Position numbers and translations under genes: made by a program. Shown piece by piece: positions 12,574 through 24,559 of a stretch of DNA of 64,000 nucleotides. Positions within the stretch are counted from its first letter, which is position 1; every line of letters begins with the position of its first letter. Below the pieces are notes generated by a model. It saw nothing but the letters and a program-made list of their open reading frames with translations. It was not told where the DNA came from and did no database searches. Source of the DNA: Lunularia cruciata (Eukaryota; Streptophyta; Marchantiopsida; Lunulariales; Lunulariaceae); the NCBI GenBank assembly GCA_948567375.1, contig OX419758.1, positions 43,353,473 through 43,417,472 of the forward strand, written 5' to 3'.

Positions 12574-13103
12574 ATATATAGGTATACGAGAACAGATGCC
12601 GTTCTGGGAACGGGTTATCCAGAACTCATGAGGTGCAAATGATTGATAAGCAAGATGTACATAATTGACAATGCTAGAATAGTGAGAAATCCATAAGGTA
12701 GAATGCATCAAATGTAACTTGAAGCAAAGGCATAATTGAAACAAATTGAGAATAACATATGGCTAACAGACTAGTAAACCACCATGAAATCGAGAACTCT
12801 ATGTAAACAACTGCGAGAAATAGGTAACGCTACGTAAAAGACTGCCAGTAAGCAGTGAGTGAACGATAAAAATAAAAACGTGGGCTGGAGTCGGGTAGGA
12901 ACACTGTATACACAAGAGGTCCCATGAATCAGGCAAAGAGAGAAGGAAAAATAATAGGGAGGGAATTAGCTGGGGAATGGAGGAGTGGAACAATGCGAGA
13001 GCTCTAGGATTGTGTGGCTGCAGAAACCTGTCTAAGTGTAACAGGGTTACGAGAGCGAAGCAAAAAAGGAAAGGATATAAAGTATATCACAACAAGCGCT
13101 ATG
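12574..13103. repeat. Dispersed 0.53-kb repeat, copy 1
   Basis: This segment is nearly identical, in the same orientation, to 53787-54316. Both open with a TATATATAGGTATAC-like start, continue with ACAGATGCCGTTCTGGGAAC and end near a shared ATATAAAGTATATCACAA stretch followed by GCGCTATG. Differences are scattered substitutions and small indels (for example ACAACAAGCGC here against ACAAGCGC there). On the minus strand it is T/C-rich, like an LTR or the end of a non-autonomous element. No coding frame is supported. It lies just past the 3' end of the phosphatase gene and may supply part of its 3' untranslated region. Confidence 0.85.
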
Positions 13104-13161
13104 AGTAATATATGAGTAATGGGAGCAGAAGTCGTTCGTAGAACGGGGGATCTACACCACT

Positions 13162-16100
13162 CTATGGCCAATATAGCTGACTAAACTTGTGGTTGTTGAG
13201 AAACTTGATGTACAAGCCTTTGATGATGAGGCCACACTGGAGTTCATAGTGATCAATAATTTCCCTCTCAAAATCACTCCAATGAGAAGGCAGTCGAAAG
13301 TTCTACTGCATGCAGTATTCACTCACCTCAGGGGCAGCATGAAGTACTCCACGTGACATACCAACGTCGATCCTCCACACTCGTCCTTTAAATTCACTGA
13401 ATTGGATAGAGTTCACAAAATTCCTGAATGTTAGTAAATCTCGGTATAACTTCTATTTGTCAGTTACAAAAGGTTTTGACTTCTTCAACTTGTCTCCATA
13501 TCCACTTCCCGGATACAGAGTCAAGTTCATTTGACCATGACCTACAAGAGTTGAGGTAACGTACCAGTTGGCACCAAAGGGTTGAGGAGTGTGACCCACA
13601 ATGAGACCTTTAGCATTGGTTGCATCCAACGCTGCTTCTAGTGCAGCACCGGTCTGCAAGGTAGTTCCCACCAGTTAGAATACGCCTGAAACAAATTGAT
13701 ACTGCTATCAGATAGAGTTTTCAACCTAGTGAAGATTCAAGAAACTTCCAAACTCTCATTGATACACCGCTTCGCGAAAGATCTAGACGAGGAGGTCTAG
13801 TGGTAATGAATGCGTTACAAGTCATCCGATAAGTTCATACATTGTCTCCTTAGATATAAAATAGAAACAGTTCAGTACAAATCATGTTTTCATAGAGATG
13901 TCTTGTAACCTTCCTCTTGTCGTCAGCTCGCTCGTATTGGTCACGCGAATAGTGCCGACTCCAGACTATACTGTCATATCCTCGCGTCGCAATGAAAGGC
14001 GATTGGACCTGATTCCCTGACTGTCCTTTCATCCACTGGGTAACCTCCTTATTTATTCTCTCCAAACCGTAAGTTACTGTTGACAAATACATTAACTAGC
14101 CATTAGTCTTCTGCACAATGTCTGCAGTGCATTCTCATGTACATATAATAGAATTCAAACGCATTCTCATATTCATCCACTGCATACTAAATTATTTCTC
14201 TCACTTAAACTACTCACCATGATGAGGCAAGATACCACCATGCGCAAAAAGCCAGTCATTCACTTTCAAGACCACTCCATGTCTGGCCAACTGCATTGCT
14301 ATTGGACCGCCAGGATTGAGGAGAAACACCCTACTTGCACGTCCCTTCTGCATCTGATTGTCAAGGAAAATACGGAATTGAGGTTACTGGCCTCGTAAAC
14401 ACTTTTTTCAGGATAAGCGATGCAGAAAGAAGGCGAATTTAATTCGATTTCAATCGGAAATCCCTCCGGCTTTCATCAAATACGCAGTTTGATATCTTCA
14501 CGGGCCTCGTCTCCCATCTTAAACTCTCCATCAACAAAAGCATATCCACTCATGCCTTACCATTTAATTCCAAACAGAAAACCGTGTTAAAGACCTGAAC
14601 CTGTGCTCTCAGACTCTCGTTGGCACTACTCAAGGAGGAGCCAAAAATGTTACCATAAGGGGATTGAGCAACCAGTTGACGAATTGAGGCCGAAGTCTGT
14701 TAGCCTTCCTCTCTTTGGATGTCCGATACCATCCTTCAAACGCCGCTTGCCAATTGCCCGAGTGCTCTTCCTCGCAGTAACTGTAGAAGTTGAAACACTC
14801 CATGCACCCAGCAGGTTCCGCAAAACGGTAGTCTCCTTGAACATTCATGGTTTCATGATTACCGTTAACCTGAAGCCAAGCAAAATTGCTGAATTGATAA
14901 GACCGACGTTCTCAAAATTATAGAAAACAACTTATTTAACAAAGCTTTCGGTTTTATTTAGTTCAAAGTGTGACCACCACACAATCCGTGAAAATAAGAG
15001 CCTATGCTGATGTACGTGAACAACGTGGTACTCGTGCTTCATACATGTATATTTTTTAATAGAATACAGAACCCATTGTAAACAACCCGGTTCCATACAT
15101 GTATATGCCCCAAACGCCAAAGACCATGATAGCTGGAAAATGGACCATAGTTGTGGGTACATCTTAGACCCTTAATGTTGAAGCAAAAAACAGCTGTTAA
15201 ATCTTCACCGGATCTTCGAGTGACGATTGTCTCGCTCCCCCAACTCCCACTCGGGGCATTGCAGCTCTCGTGAAATAAAGGAGCTATCTATATATCTATG
15301 TATTGAAATTAAAACAAGTCAAATGGTACACTGTGACAGGAACATCGAGAGTGAGCCAATGTGAAATTCAACGTAGGGCTGAACAAGACCTGAAACACAG
15401 CCCCACCCCTGAGGAGCGCTTGCTGGCCAAGGTTGTGTAGCAGTGATAAAATTGCTATCTCATCCTCGCCACGGTCTAAAATGTCTCCAACCTGCACCAC
15501 GACCTATCACGCATCCAATGATAAGAGTCTCAAGAATGTACAATGGTGTTTGAATACATGCGTTCTTCTGGAGAACGTTTGCGAATTGTAAAGGTATTAA
15601 TGGGAAGGTAAGAAAATTACTGTGGATCCTCCCACCCAACGCCCTTGTCCGTCTGGACTCAAAACTCCAGCTAACCTCAAAGCCCACTCGGTCCGGTCCA
15701 AGTCCCCGTGCAAATCACCAACTGCATTCGCTGACACTTGTGAAAATCTGAATGCTACTTGTGTCGGAGCATAATTTACTTCACCCTTTATAAAACAATT
15801 CGACAATTCGAGACAAAAGTTAGCAGGAAAACAAAACTTACTAGCTACGATGCGTCGTCCCGGGGCATAAACAGAAGTTGGAGGATCACAGCCGTCGTAT
15901 TGGATTGGAACCTTCGGTCTGCTTGAACCTTCGCCCCCCCACAACATATCTTTGTTAAATTTCCCAGCACCGTTCACAGGGGAGGATAAATTTTGATTTG
16001 CGAGCCTGGCAGCTGCACATAGGAGCAGCTCTTTGCTTTGAGCACGCTTAGTGCTGGGACTCCCAAACTCGTCAGAAAGTCGTAACCCTTGGATTGATGT

Positions 16101-16319
16101 TAAGTTCTGAATTGAAGAAGAGGAACTGAGGGAATCGGAAGATAGAAGTGGCTGCGGTTTGAGCCCTGCCAAAGAAAGGCTGCTGAAGATAGGTGTTCTC
16201 GCGGGGACTTTCCCTCCACCATAAAAGGATTCTACAGAATGACTCTGTTGAGGAAGGACCTGAGGACCAGAGAGGACAGGCACAGCGATCCCCGAGGGAC
16301 AGAGACATGACGGAACCAT
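13162..16319 (-). CDS. SLP1: Shewanella-like protein phosphatase, chloroplast SLP1 type (nine-exon model)
   Basis: PPP-superfamily metallophosphatase, expected to remove phosphate from Ser/Thr residues in the plastid. Modelled exons (minus strand): 16319-15842, 15721-15621, 15503-15390, 14869-14654, 14353-14218, 14076-13910, 13653-13565, 13396-13327 and a last exon near 13266-13162. All modelled junctions are GT/AG and keep one frame, giving about 491 residues. Motifs in order: GDLHGD (about 161-166), GDILDRGED (199-207), GNHE (234-237), LNPGGP (315-320), HGG (341-343), YGLERIN just after exon 5, and VGHTP (423-427). The first ~100 residues are Ser-rich with few acidic residues, as in a transit peptide. 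The start is the first in-frame ATG; upstream codons are open but begin with GTG. The last exon is uncertain: reading through the donor after exon 8 would end the protein at about 13303 instead. The exon 5 acceptor could also lie 6 bases further on. Confidence 0.88.
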
Positions 16320-16449
16320 TGCGGCAGATCCTTCCAACTTCAGAGCTAGAAAATTGAGCTGTTTCAACAGCAATTGGGCAGCGTATCCTTCTAGTCCCAC
16401 TCAATCCTCCACTAACCTACGGCTGTAAACTGGTACAAGTAGGTGAGAG

Positions 16450-17800
16450 AGGTGGCCAACAACATGAAGACTTAAAACCCTGATAAGAAATCACAAAATC
16501 TATCTCCAACTACCGTATATGCACCGGGCTCTCCTCTTCCCACTCGATCCTCCTACACCTTCCGCTTTCCACAATCGACTTGTTTCCAGCGTCAAACAGG
16601 ATCCCAATCTACACAAATCTCCATCTCCCTCCCTCCCTCGTCAACTTTCTTGCAATCTTGATGTCCACATCTCTCAATGACTCTCCGCTTTTTCTGCAAT
16701 TGAATCCCGCGCGAACACTACTCCATATCCCGCCTCGGTGTGTGTGTCTTATGTCTGTCTAAGCGTCGTCAGCAGCAGACAAGTAGAAAAAGCTGTCGAC
16801 GTCCTCAAAGTTCAGTTCCCTGTCTACTCACAAATTTGCGCAACCTCACGAAACTGATCCACCTCCTTATTCCGTCAAACCAGGTCTTCCCTTCCCTTCC
16901 CCTCCATTCCCTTCCCGTTAGGAACTCGTCCAAAACTCGAAAAAGCGATCAATCCAGAGCACGGCGCTACGATAGCCACCTAGTCCCAGTGACGGGGCCG
17001 TTCCGATGGTGGAGAGAAAATTCTTCACTTGCGATTCCCGTCAAGTGTCCATGTCCATTAGTCACTTTAGCAGACCTATTAAATGCGGTCGATATACTCG
17101 CTAATTGGAAACGCACTACCATTCTAATTGGAGTTGTGCTCTCCTCCCGATCGGACAGTGTTCATAAAAAAAGTGGACTAAGTCATCGTATCGAGAGTAA
17201 GCAGCCAGTGAATCCCAGCCTCCTGTTTCTGGGTTTGGGTGGAATTCAGTCTGTTTCTGGCGAATATTCCTCAGCAGTGTTGTCCTGGCCTTCTATTCCT
17301 GACTGACGTACTTCCGGTGTTCTCCTCTGGCGCGTGTTCCTCGGTGTACTCGTGGACGGCTAACTTCACTCGACCTTCGTTCGCTCACTCAAAGGTTGGT
17401 CCTCCTGCAGCACCCTCACAATGTTCGTCACCCTCAAACCACATCTTCCACGTCTCCACACATCTTACTGGTTTCTAGCTCCAGTTTAGCACGATTCTAT
17501 TGTGTCTCCACATTCTATCCTCTTTTAGACTTCGCCTTGTACTGTCTGGACGAGTACCAGAGGAGATTATTTCCTATTCCCGTTGATTTGACCACGGTGA
17601 CGAGAAAAACAGGAACCGACGCAGTTTCTTGGTCCTGTTTTGGTTGCACCTAGCTTTTTTCACCTTGCTCCCTTGGTCTTACAACTCGGGGTTTTCTTAC
17701 TGGTAGCTGTGTTGCTTTTCCTCTTGGCTTGTAGGGCTCAGATCTTGCACGCGGAGAATTCAGAATGAAGATCGAGAAAGTGTTGTAAAGTTCGTGGCCG
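16450..17800 (+). promoter_or_regulatory. Pyrimidine-rich upstream/leader-like region, no gene found
   Basis: This stretch lies upstream of the phosphatase start. Its plus strand is rich in CT and CCT runs (for example 16625-16645 and 16880-16915) with higher GC than the surroundings. It resembles a long plant 5' untranslated region with several short upstream open frames (the ATG at 17766 gives only seven codons) and donor/acceptor-like sites near 17392-17407. It may be the promoter and leader of a divergent plus-strand transcript whose body is missing or replaced by the repeats after 17.83 kb, or simply the phosphatase promoter. No protein in it is recognisable. Confidence 0.35.
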
Positions 17801-17829
17801 TTTTGTAGCTATGATGATTGGACCAAACA

Positions 17830-20320
17830 GGTTAGATTCAGACGGTGAAGTTTGTCTTATGCATCGAGAAAAGCTCTCGTCCTATTTGAATGATTGCAAT
17901 AACTATGGGAGGCAAAGAAACACAGATGCCGTGCAGTTGAGGTAATCTTCGAAGTATCACACCATGAAACAAAACCAGAAGTAGTAAACAGTACACAGAA
18001 TTGTAAGATGTAAGCAAGTAATTGGGTTTCACTGTTGTTGGTTGGCATGATATACAAGCTCCGAACATAAACAATCAACGTCATCGCCACTCAATCCTTC
18101 GCCCTCTTTTAAGTTATGAGATCGTTACCGTAATATATTTACTTTCTATGTCAAGACGATCACAGAAGACCCTCTCAAAGAGAAAGACAAAGTAGGTGAA
18201 ATGGGGCTAGGCTCCAATAGTATCAATACGAGAAATCCCTCCTACATCCGAAAAAGGTATTGCATCTGAAAAGTATTGCTCAAGAGTGACTGTTCTCCTA
18301 TGGATTGTCCTACCATATCTAAGATATCCGAGCTATGCAAGTCAGAAGGTTTACAAACCACAGTGCTCTCCTATGGATTAAGCCAACCAATGCTCTCTGT
18401 AAAACAATAAATACTAGCTGTCTAAAATATGCTACAAAGTATAAAAATGAGAGTGATACCTTCTTTCTATGTCAAGGCCAAGGTTTATACCTTCCACAAT
18501 GCAGCACTTCTTCTCCAAATGCTCAAATACATTACTGTGCCATGGCTAGGAACAAACTCTCGGGGTCAAGTTTGCATGATGCATGATTACTGTACTGAAT
18601 TGACTTATCAACTGACACAGTATACGTCGTCTTTCTATGGTTCAGAAAATATCGATTCCTAATCGGTTCAACTCAAACAAATGGAGTTCCGCTGGTTATA
18701 AATTGTTCAAGGAGATTTGGTAATGCATTTCTGTTACCGCGAATGATGCATTTATGTAATGCCGAATGTATGAAGTTTGATGGCACATGTCTGCAATCCG
18801 ACTATGAAAGAACCGAGCCAAATAGTATACAAAACAGTATACTCGCAAGGAAAAGGAAAAAGTGTGTAAGGATAGAATAGGAGGATAGGAAGACCCAAGG
18901 ATACAATCAAAGAGGTAAAATGGAGCTAAGCTTTTGTAGCATGGAATAATAAATTTGTCTTCTTGTACTTGGTATATCAAAACGATGTAAGTCAAATGCA
19001 TTTCCATATCATTTTGAGCATAAAAAAGTATCAACCAAGGTAATTGTTATTCTAGGCATTGCATCAGTGAAAGCTCTTTCAGAAATTTTACCCACCAGAG
19101 GTCTTTAAGCAATAGATATATAAAAAAAAGACATCTATTATTTAAAATAAGCTTTAAAATGTTATCTCTAATTATCTAATCTATATAGTATGGAAAAATT
19201 TCACACAAGCAGTGGGAAATCTGCTGAACATTATAGCTCCATATAACTCCAAGACAGGAGGAAAAAAGCTATGAACTCATTTCATATTCCTTATACTTGG
19301 AGATTTTATATTTCATTGCTCTATTCACTACCTTTTAGAAAGATATGTAATAGACTCTCTAAACTATAACTCAACATCTCATGAATCTATAACATAACAT
19401 CTATTATAATGACTTATTGTCTTTGAGCATATTGTATATCCTAACTTATCTCAATTGTAAAGTATATTAATGCTCCTCCATCCAATTGAAATGTTGACTT
19501 TCTTGTGCCATTGCAAACATATTGTTAATGGTATCATAGATAAATATTTTCTATCTTCTAAAACTATTGTGAGGCATATGACTCTTGTTGTACCAAAAAG
19601 TACTACTACACTCATAAGTAAATAATGAAGATATAGATAGATGTACCAAACCTTAGAAAACCATCATTTTGTAGAGAAAATAGTTGGTGCAAATTTTAAT
19701 GCATAATGATGAATGCAATTTTAATCCATCAAGGAAGATAGCAAACTCCTGATAGAATTGGAAAGCACCAAAGGCAAAGGAGGAAATATCATCTTGTGCT
19801 TGAGAGTACAAACTATCTTTCATATATGCAATAATGCTTGGAGAAAAAAGGATCCCTACATCACATAAGTCTCCAAGATCTACCTTTTAATAACCATAAA
19901 TCAAAAGGAAAGTTCTAATCTAAATTTCTGATCACTCCAATAATCCTCTTATCAAATTCTCTCAAATGTGATAAAAAGGTTGTAAAAGGAAGAACTATGC
20001 AAAGTATTCAATCAACGAACAATGATAAAGTAGTGTATACCAAATATCACCTATAAATTTCCTAGTAGAGGAAGTTCATTCACATGAAAATTATACTCTA
20101 CAAAGCAATATCTAAAAAGTGTTTGATAAAATTGTCAAACCTTTTTAAAAATCTAAGAATACATATGCAACTTTTAGATACAATACCCCTCTTTCAAAGT
20201 TGGAGGTGAGGAAGAATGAGACTATGCTCTACATTTTGACACCTTGATTTTCAAATCTACACAAGGAAGTTGGTATTCACACTATAAAAGGCTACCTTAA
20301 TTTAGTCTACAAGGCTTACA
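17830..20320. other. Repeat-derived and AT-rich DNA, no gene
   Basis: Two segments (about 18170-18240 and 18840-18960) share a GGTGAAATGGGGCTAGGCTCC-like or GGTAAAATGGAGCTAAGC pattern after an AAAG-rich stretch, and a similar segment occurs at 22850-22900. They look like ends of one dispersed repeat family. From 19080 the DNA is AT-rich with no supported frame. Confidence 0.4.
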
Positions 20321-20322
20321 AT

Positions 20323-20530
20323 ATGTATCTTTTCCAAGGAATGAAAGACATAACCTAGCATAGTTAATAGAGATCTCCAATATTAAAAAAAGAGTATGAC
20401 TAACAAGATATGAGAAGATCTCCTCATGATATGTATTATTTTCCAAGGAGTGAAAAGACATAACCTAGCATGGCTAAAAGAGAATTCCAATATAAGGACA
20501 ATGGTATAACAAGGCATAAGAAGATCTACT
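20323..20530. repeat. Two-copy tandem repeat, about 108-bp period
   Basis: Copy 1 from 20323 and copy 2 from 20431 share ATGTAT..TTTTCCAAGGA, then AAAGACATAACCTAGCAT, then AGA.(A)TCTCCAATAT-like and A(G)AAGATCT blocks. The copies differ by scattered substitutions. Confidence 0.75.
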
Positions 20531-20877
20531 GAATAGAAATTGGTCTAATGTACTATATGTACTTCTTCATGGATATAAATTGACTATCACCTAACTAACT
20601 GATATAAGAATCTATTCACAAACGATTGACTAATACCTCACTATTTAATGTAGGAATCTTTGCACTAGTTATTGCTATAGCTAGATGGAATTTTTTTATA
20701 AACAATTAGAGAGATCATTTGTATGGAAATAATCTTTAAAATACATATAAACCATCTTTAACAAACCTCTTGAGTAAAGGTATAAGAATATACATAATGT
20801 GTGATTGTACATAATTTAATTGGAGGTATCAAAATATAATAGTTCTTGATGCTAATACTCCAAGACAATAATTCTAC

Positions 20878-20893
20878 TCTCTCTCTCTCTCTC
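20878..20893. repeat. (CT)n simple sequence repeat
   Basis: An uninterrupted run of about eight CT units in AT-rich DNA. Confidence 0.9.
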
Positions 20894-20899
20894 ATAGTA

Positions 20900-21900
20900 G
20901 AGGGTGTAATAAGCATAAGGTTGAAAATAGTTCCAACAATAAGACAGCCATAGACTAAGGGGTAGGACTTGTACCATTTCACTATATTCTCCAACTTGAT
21001 CCAATATTTTATCTTAATTGAGTGGAATCTACAGTATCTTGTGATTAAAATTATCTTTTACAATTTACAACTTGAATGAATTCCTCTTACAAGGTTATAT
21101 AATCTCCAACCTAGTATCTAAAAAATCTAGCAACCACCTCTATCTACCTTATAAACCTCCACTTAGTATAACAAAGATATCATTATGGGAATAAGAAAAT
21201 AAGATCTATATTAACTCATCTAAGAAATTATGTGATAGCTTTATCATAGGGCTTTTCTAGCCTTATCATGGAGTACCTTAGAAAGCTTATGCAATATATT
21301 TATATTCCATAAGCTTTATAGCTTTATAGACATCATTAATTAATTTCAAATAGTTCTAGAATAAAACATGCATAAGATGCTAACCATTCCCGTGATCCAA
21401 TTGATATAGCTGAAATGGTCAACAAATAAATCAAAATAATGTGTGTAATATTTGATGCAAATGATGTTGATGTAATCATATATCTCATGTGTGTATCTCA
21501 AATGGTCAGATCATTATCTTTGTTCATCTTTTTCCACATAGATCTTTACTCTTTGCAAAGTAAAAGAAGTCTATGATATATTGAGCATGGTGAGCTTGAA
21601 GCTCATATTTAGCACCAAAATGATAACAGAAAAATGGGATGTTCCGTCTTGTTTTTCTACTTACATGCAAAACCACAATACATTTACATTCCATTCAGAA
21701 AACACTAAAAGTCGTAAAGATTCATGATTCCTACTTCACATTTCAAACTAATTTTATTTAAGACCAAGTATAAAAATAAAAAGTTCTAAACCATTACTCT
21801 TATTCAAAATTAATCACTTGATACCTTAACAAAACTAGATAATAAGTTTATATTTTCATATGAAAATTGCCCTAGCCATCAACTTCGAGACCATGGAAAT
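20900..21900. other. AT-rich intergenic DNA, nothing recognised
   Basis: Short imperfect direct repeats only (for example AGCTTTATAGCTTTATAG near 21310). No coding frame, RNA gene or element end could be supported. Confidence 0.6.
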
Positions 21901-23000
21901 AAACATTGAAATTACTCTTTTATCCCTTTTCTCTTTTCTCTCTCCTCTCGCATCTGCATCGCGCACCCGCCCGCGTTGAAGGAAGGAATTCCCCGCATCC
22001 CTAAAAGAAACCCCTGAATGAATGAAAAGAAATTACACGGGAGTGAGAAGTACACAAAAAGACAAAAGGAAAACGAAGCACAAGGGCAGAGAAGAAGTAC
22101 ATTAGGAAAAAGCAAGCTAAGGGGATATCACATCATACGGAGAATAGGCTAGGGAACTCCAATGGCTCTAGTACTTGCCCCGCCGACCTATCTATGAGAA
22201 AGGCAGATGCATGGGCCGCTTGGCATGTGCACTACCAACCGACTCACTACATTTTCCAAATATTCATACCTTATCCTCCTTACACATGGTAAGTATACCC
22301 GCAAGCAGCTCTGAAACTTAAAATACCTCTTATTTCTCCACATCCTCCACTTCTTCAACGAAATCACGATTACGTATACCCAATAAGACTCATGAGAGAC
22401 AAGCGTCATAATCCAGCTTGGCAAGTCCATCGAATATTCCTCTAGCATCGAGACATTGTTTAAGCTTGGAATGTACTTCTATATAAGAATGGTCCAATGT
22501 TTTTAAGGACCTCGACTTGCAATTGTGGATTCAAGCCAAAACAAAATATATCGGATATTATTTCGAATTACATGTTTCTAAACTCCACCGGAGTATGGTA
22601 TTTGTCTTTCATCTGTTCCGATATTTACACTTATTCAGCGACAATGGAGTACAATAATGTGAAGAAAATGTTAGTCCGTGTGTGCATGAGAACAATGAAT
22701 CGAACGGAGAGAAAAAGACTTAAATGAATTTTGGATTGCGGTAAAACATAAGTAACATAGTAGGGTTTCAAATAGAGAAGGGAGACCGCATAGAAAACAC
22801 GATGGATGGATGGGAAGACCCTATCAATGGATGGGAAGACCCTATCAAGCCGTACAAGGGTGAGACAAAATAGGTAAAATGCCCCATTTTCAAATAGAGC
22901 TGTTGAAAGAAAGATCTCGGATTTCTTTTTTCGGTATTTATAAATTTCCTTACGGATAACATCCAAGGGTACACTAGTTTTTTAATGGGTCTTGCCTGTA
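21900..23000. repeat. Strand-asymmetric repeat-like segments
   Basis: At 21915-22140 a pyrimidine-rich then GC-rich block (GCACCCGCCCGCG) is followed by a long purine-rich block, the mirror of the T/C-rich composition seen in the 0.53-kb dispersed repeat. At 22750-22930 a GGTAAAATGCCCC pattern matches the segments near 18.2 and 18.9 kb. They are probably LTR-like or non-autonomous element remnants, with boundaries not defined. Confidence 0.35.
22806..22847. repeat. Two exact 21-bp tandem units
   Basis: ATGGATGGGAAGACCCTATC plus A occurs at 22806-22826 and 22827-22847. On the minus strand an open frame (22631-22966) carries the repeat as DRVFPSI units, but that frame is not supported as a gene. 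Confidence 0.9.
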
Positions 23001-23529
23001 GATGTGAATGTTTTATAGGTCACAATTTTTGTGACCCGTAGTGTCTTAGGGTACCCCATACATTTTAATTAACCCATAAATGTTAATAAAGATCATAAAT
23101 CATACTTTGAATTTGAATAAAGAGGACAAGTGCTATCACCATATGAAGTAAGCCATTGTTCCTTTTTGAAATGCGCTAGAACTGAAAGAGTTACTGTGAG
23201 AGACAAGCTCTCCTCAACTTTTTCACCTTGTAAGTTTTTGTTTTAGTGAGAAATTTTCAATGCATCAAACATTCCTCATGTGTTTCCATTTTATATGAGC
23301 ACATTTTTAAGATGCCACACAATATAACACACGGGAAATACCAGTGAAGGAAACAAATTATTGCATGTGCAAGTGGATTCTAGAGGTAGATGAGGAAGGT
23401 AAAATTGACTTTCCTGAAATGGGGATGGATTATGGAGAATCAAGGAGTGGTTTTGTAAAATTAGATGAAACGTAGAATGATTTTGATATGGAAGATTTCA
23501 ATTAATTATGAAATGATGGTATATTGTAC

Positions 23530-24550
23530 ATATGGAGAGATATTTGCTGGATAGAAATATCATCATGAGGACTACTGAGTTTGCTTGTTTATTCTTTAAA
23601 GATCTTGATCCCCATTCCTTCAAACAACTAATGCATATGGAAATTGAATCTTTTTATATTTTACTTGAACTCATTATAGAGAACTAGGAAACCCTTATGT
23701 GTGTTCAATTGGCGGTAACCCTTGATAGATTTGGCCATAATAGAAATGGTATAAGTGTGGTTAGGGGTAAAAATTTGAGGAGGATTATTTCAAGATGTAC
23801 CACAAAATTTATAGGTAGAGTTATGATTGCTATAGTATCCACTCATGAGGAAGAAGTTGTCTTGCTTGACAAAGAAGATAGAATCAGAATTTCAAATGTC
23901 TTTGCCTTGAAAAGGTTTTTTGGGTGTGTTAAATTGGTGGATGATACCTTATTCCCTTTGGTGCAAAGACCCAAAGTGGATGGAGAAGTTTTGTCAATTT
24001 TAAAAGTTCATATTTCATCAATGGTTAAGTGGTATATGAAAATATAATTCTTTTTTTAGGAGGTGAATATTGAGTTCTTTGAGTTCCATAGTTTGCTCAT
24101 ATTATTTCCAAGTTTCCAAGGAGTGCAAGTTCTTTGAGTTGCATAGTCTACTTATATTAATTCCAAGATTGGTGGATGTAAAATTGTGTTCTTTGATTGG
24201 TAGGTATGGGTTATCATTGCATTGTTCTTTGATTGGTAGGTGTGGGTTATCATTGCATTGCATAGGTGTGGGTTATCATTGCAAGGATGCCAAGGTCTAT
24301 CACAACATGACTTGCATTAAGAAATCCCTATTGTGGGTTGACATGAATTGGAGAAGGTCTAGTACACTTTTCAAATACAAACAATATCTATTAAGTGACT
24401 TAGGTTATGTGCACATAAATCATTTCGTACCATCATTAAAGCAAACATGAATAGAGGATAAAATAGATTTCAGTAAGTGTGTTGCAAGAGCACATATTTT
24501 CAACAAGCATTACATTGGAGTGTTAAAGACACAATGGCCTTGTTGTAGGA
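23530..24550 (+). pseudogene. PIF/Harbinger (HARBI1-like) transposase pseudogene
   Basis: Fragments follow the order of a PIF/Harbinger DDE transposase. An N-terminal helical region (about 23531-23690) is followed by a CVQLAVTLDRFGHNRNGISV block (23699-23758), equivalent to the family's Q-(L/V)A-(V/I)-L-R-(L/F)-GH motif. The first catalytic-Asp block is at about 23920-23990 (family G-C-(V)-G-x-(I/V)-D-G-T; here GCVKLVDDTLFPL, so the Asp remains but the Gly after it is lost), followed by RPKVDGEV. The second Asp block is at about 24385-24430 (YLLSDLGYV, then HFVPSLK). A final block at about 24480-24530 resembles the family's ARVRIEHTIGxLKGRW. Stops at about 23686, 24045 and 24448 and frame changes show it is dead. 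No terminal inverted repeats or TTA target duplication were located. Confidence 0.7.
24190..24284. repeat. Tandem duplication inside the transposase pseudogene
   Basis: A TTCTTTGATTGGTAGGT(A/G)TGGG unit ending TTATCATTGCATTG occurs twice at a 36-bp period, followed by a shorter third partial unit (GGTGTGGGTTATCATTGCA). It expands the DDE region between the two Asp blocks. Confidence 0.85.
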
Positions 24551-24559
24551 ACTAAAAGT

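Noticed and set aside
14603-14650. A short extra exon of the phosphatase between exons 4 and 5
   Set aside because: It would need an intron of about 37 bp, and joining exon 4 directly to 14353 gives the residue spacing expected for the family.
20758-20994. Minus-strand frame over the CT repeat
   Set aside because: The frame is an effect of the (CT)n run and AT-rich DNA; it has no domain.
22631-22966. Minus-strand frame with DRVFPSI heptad units
   Set aside because: The units come from the exact 21-bp tandem repeat; no other sign of coding.
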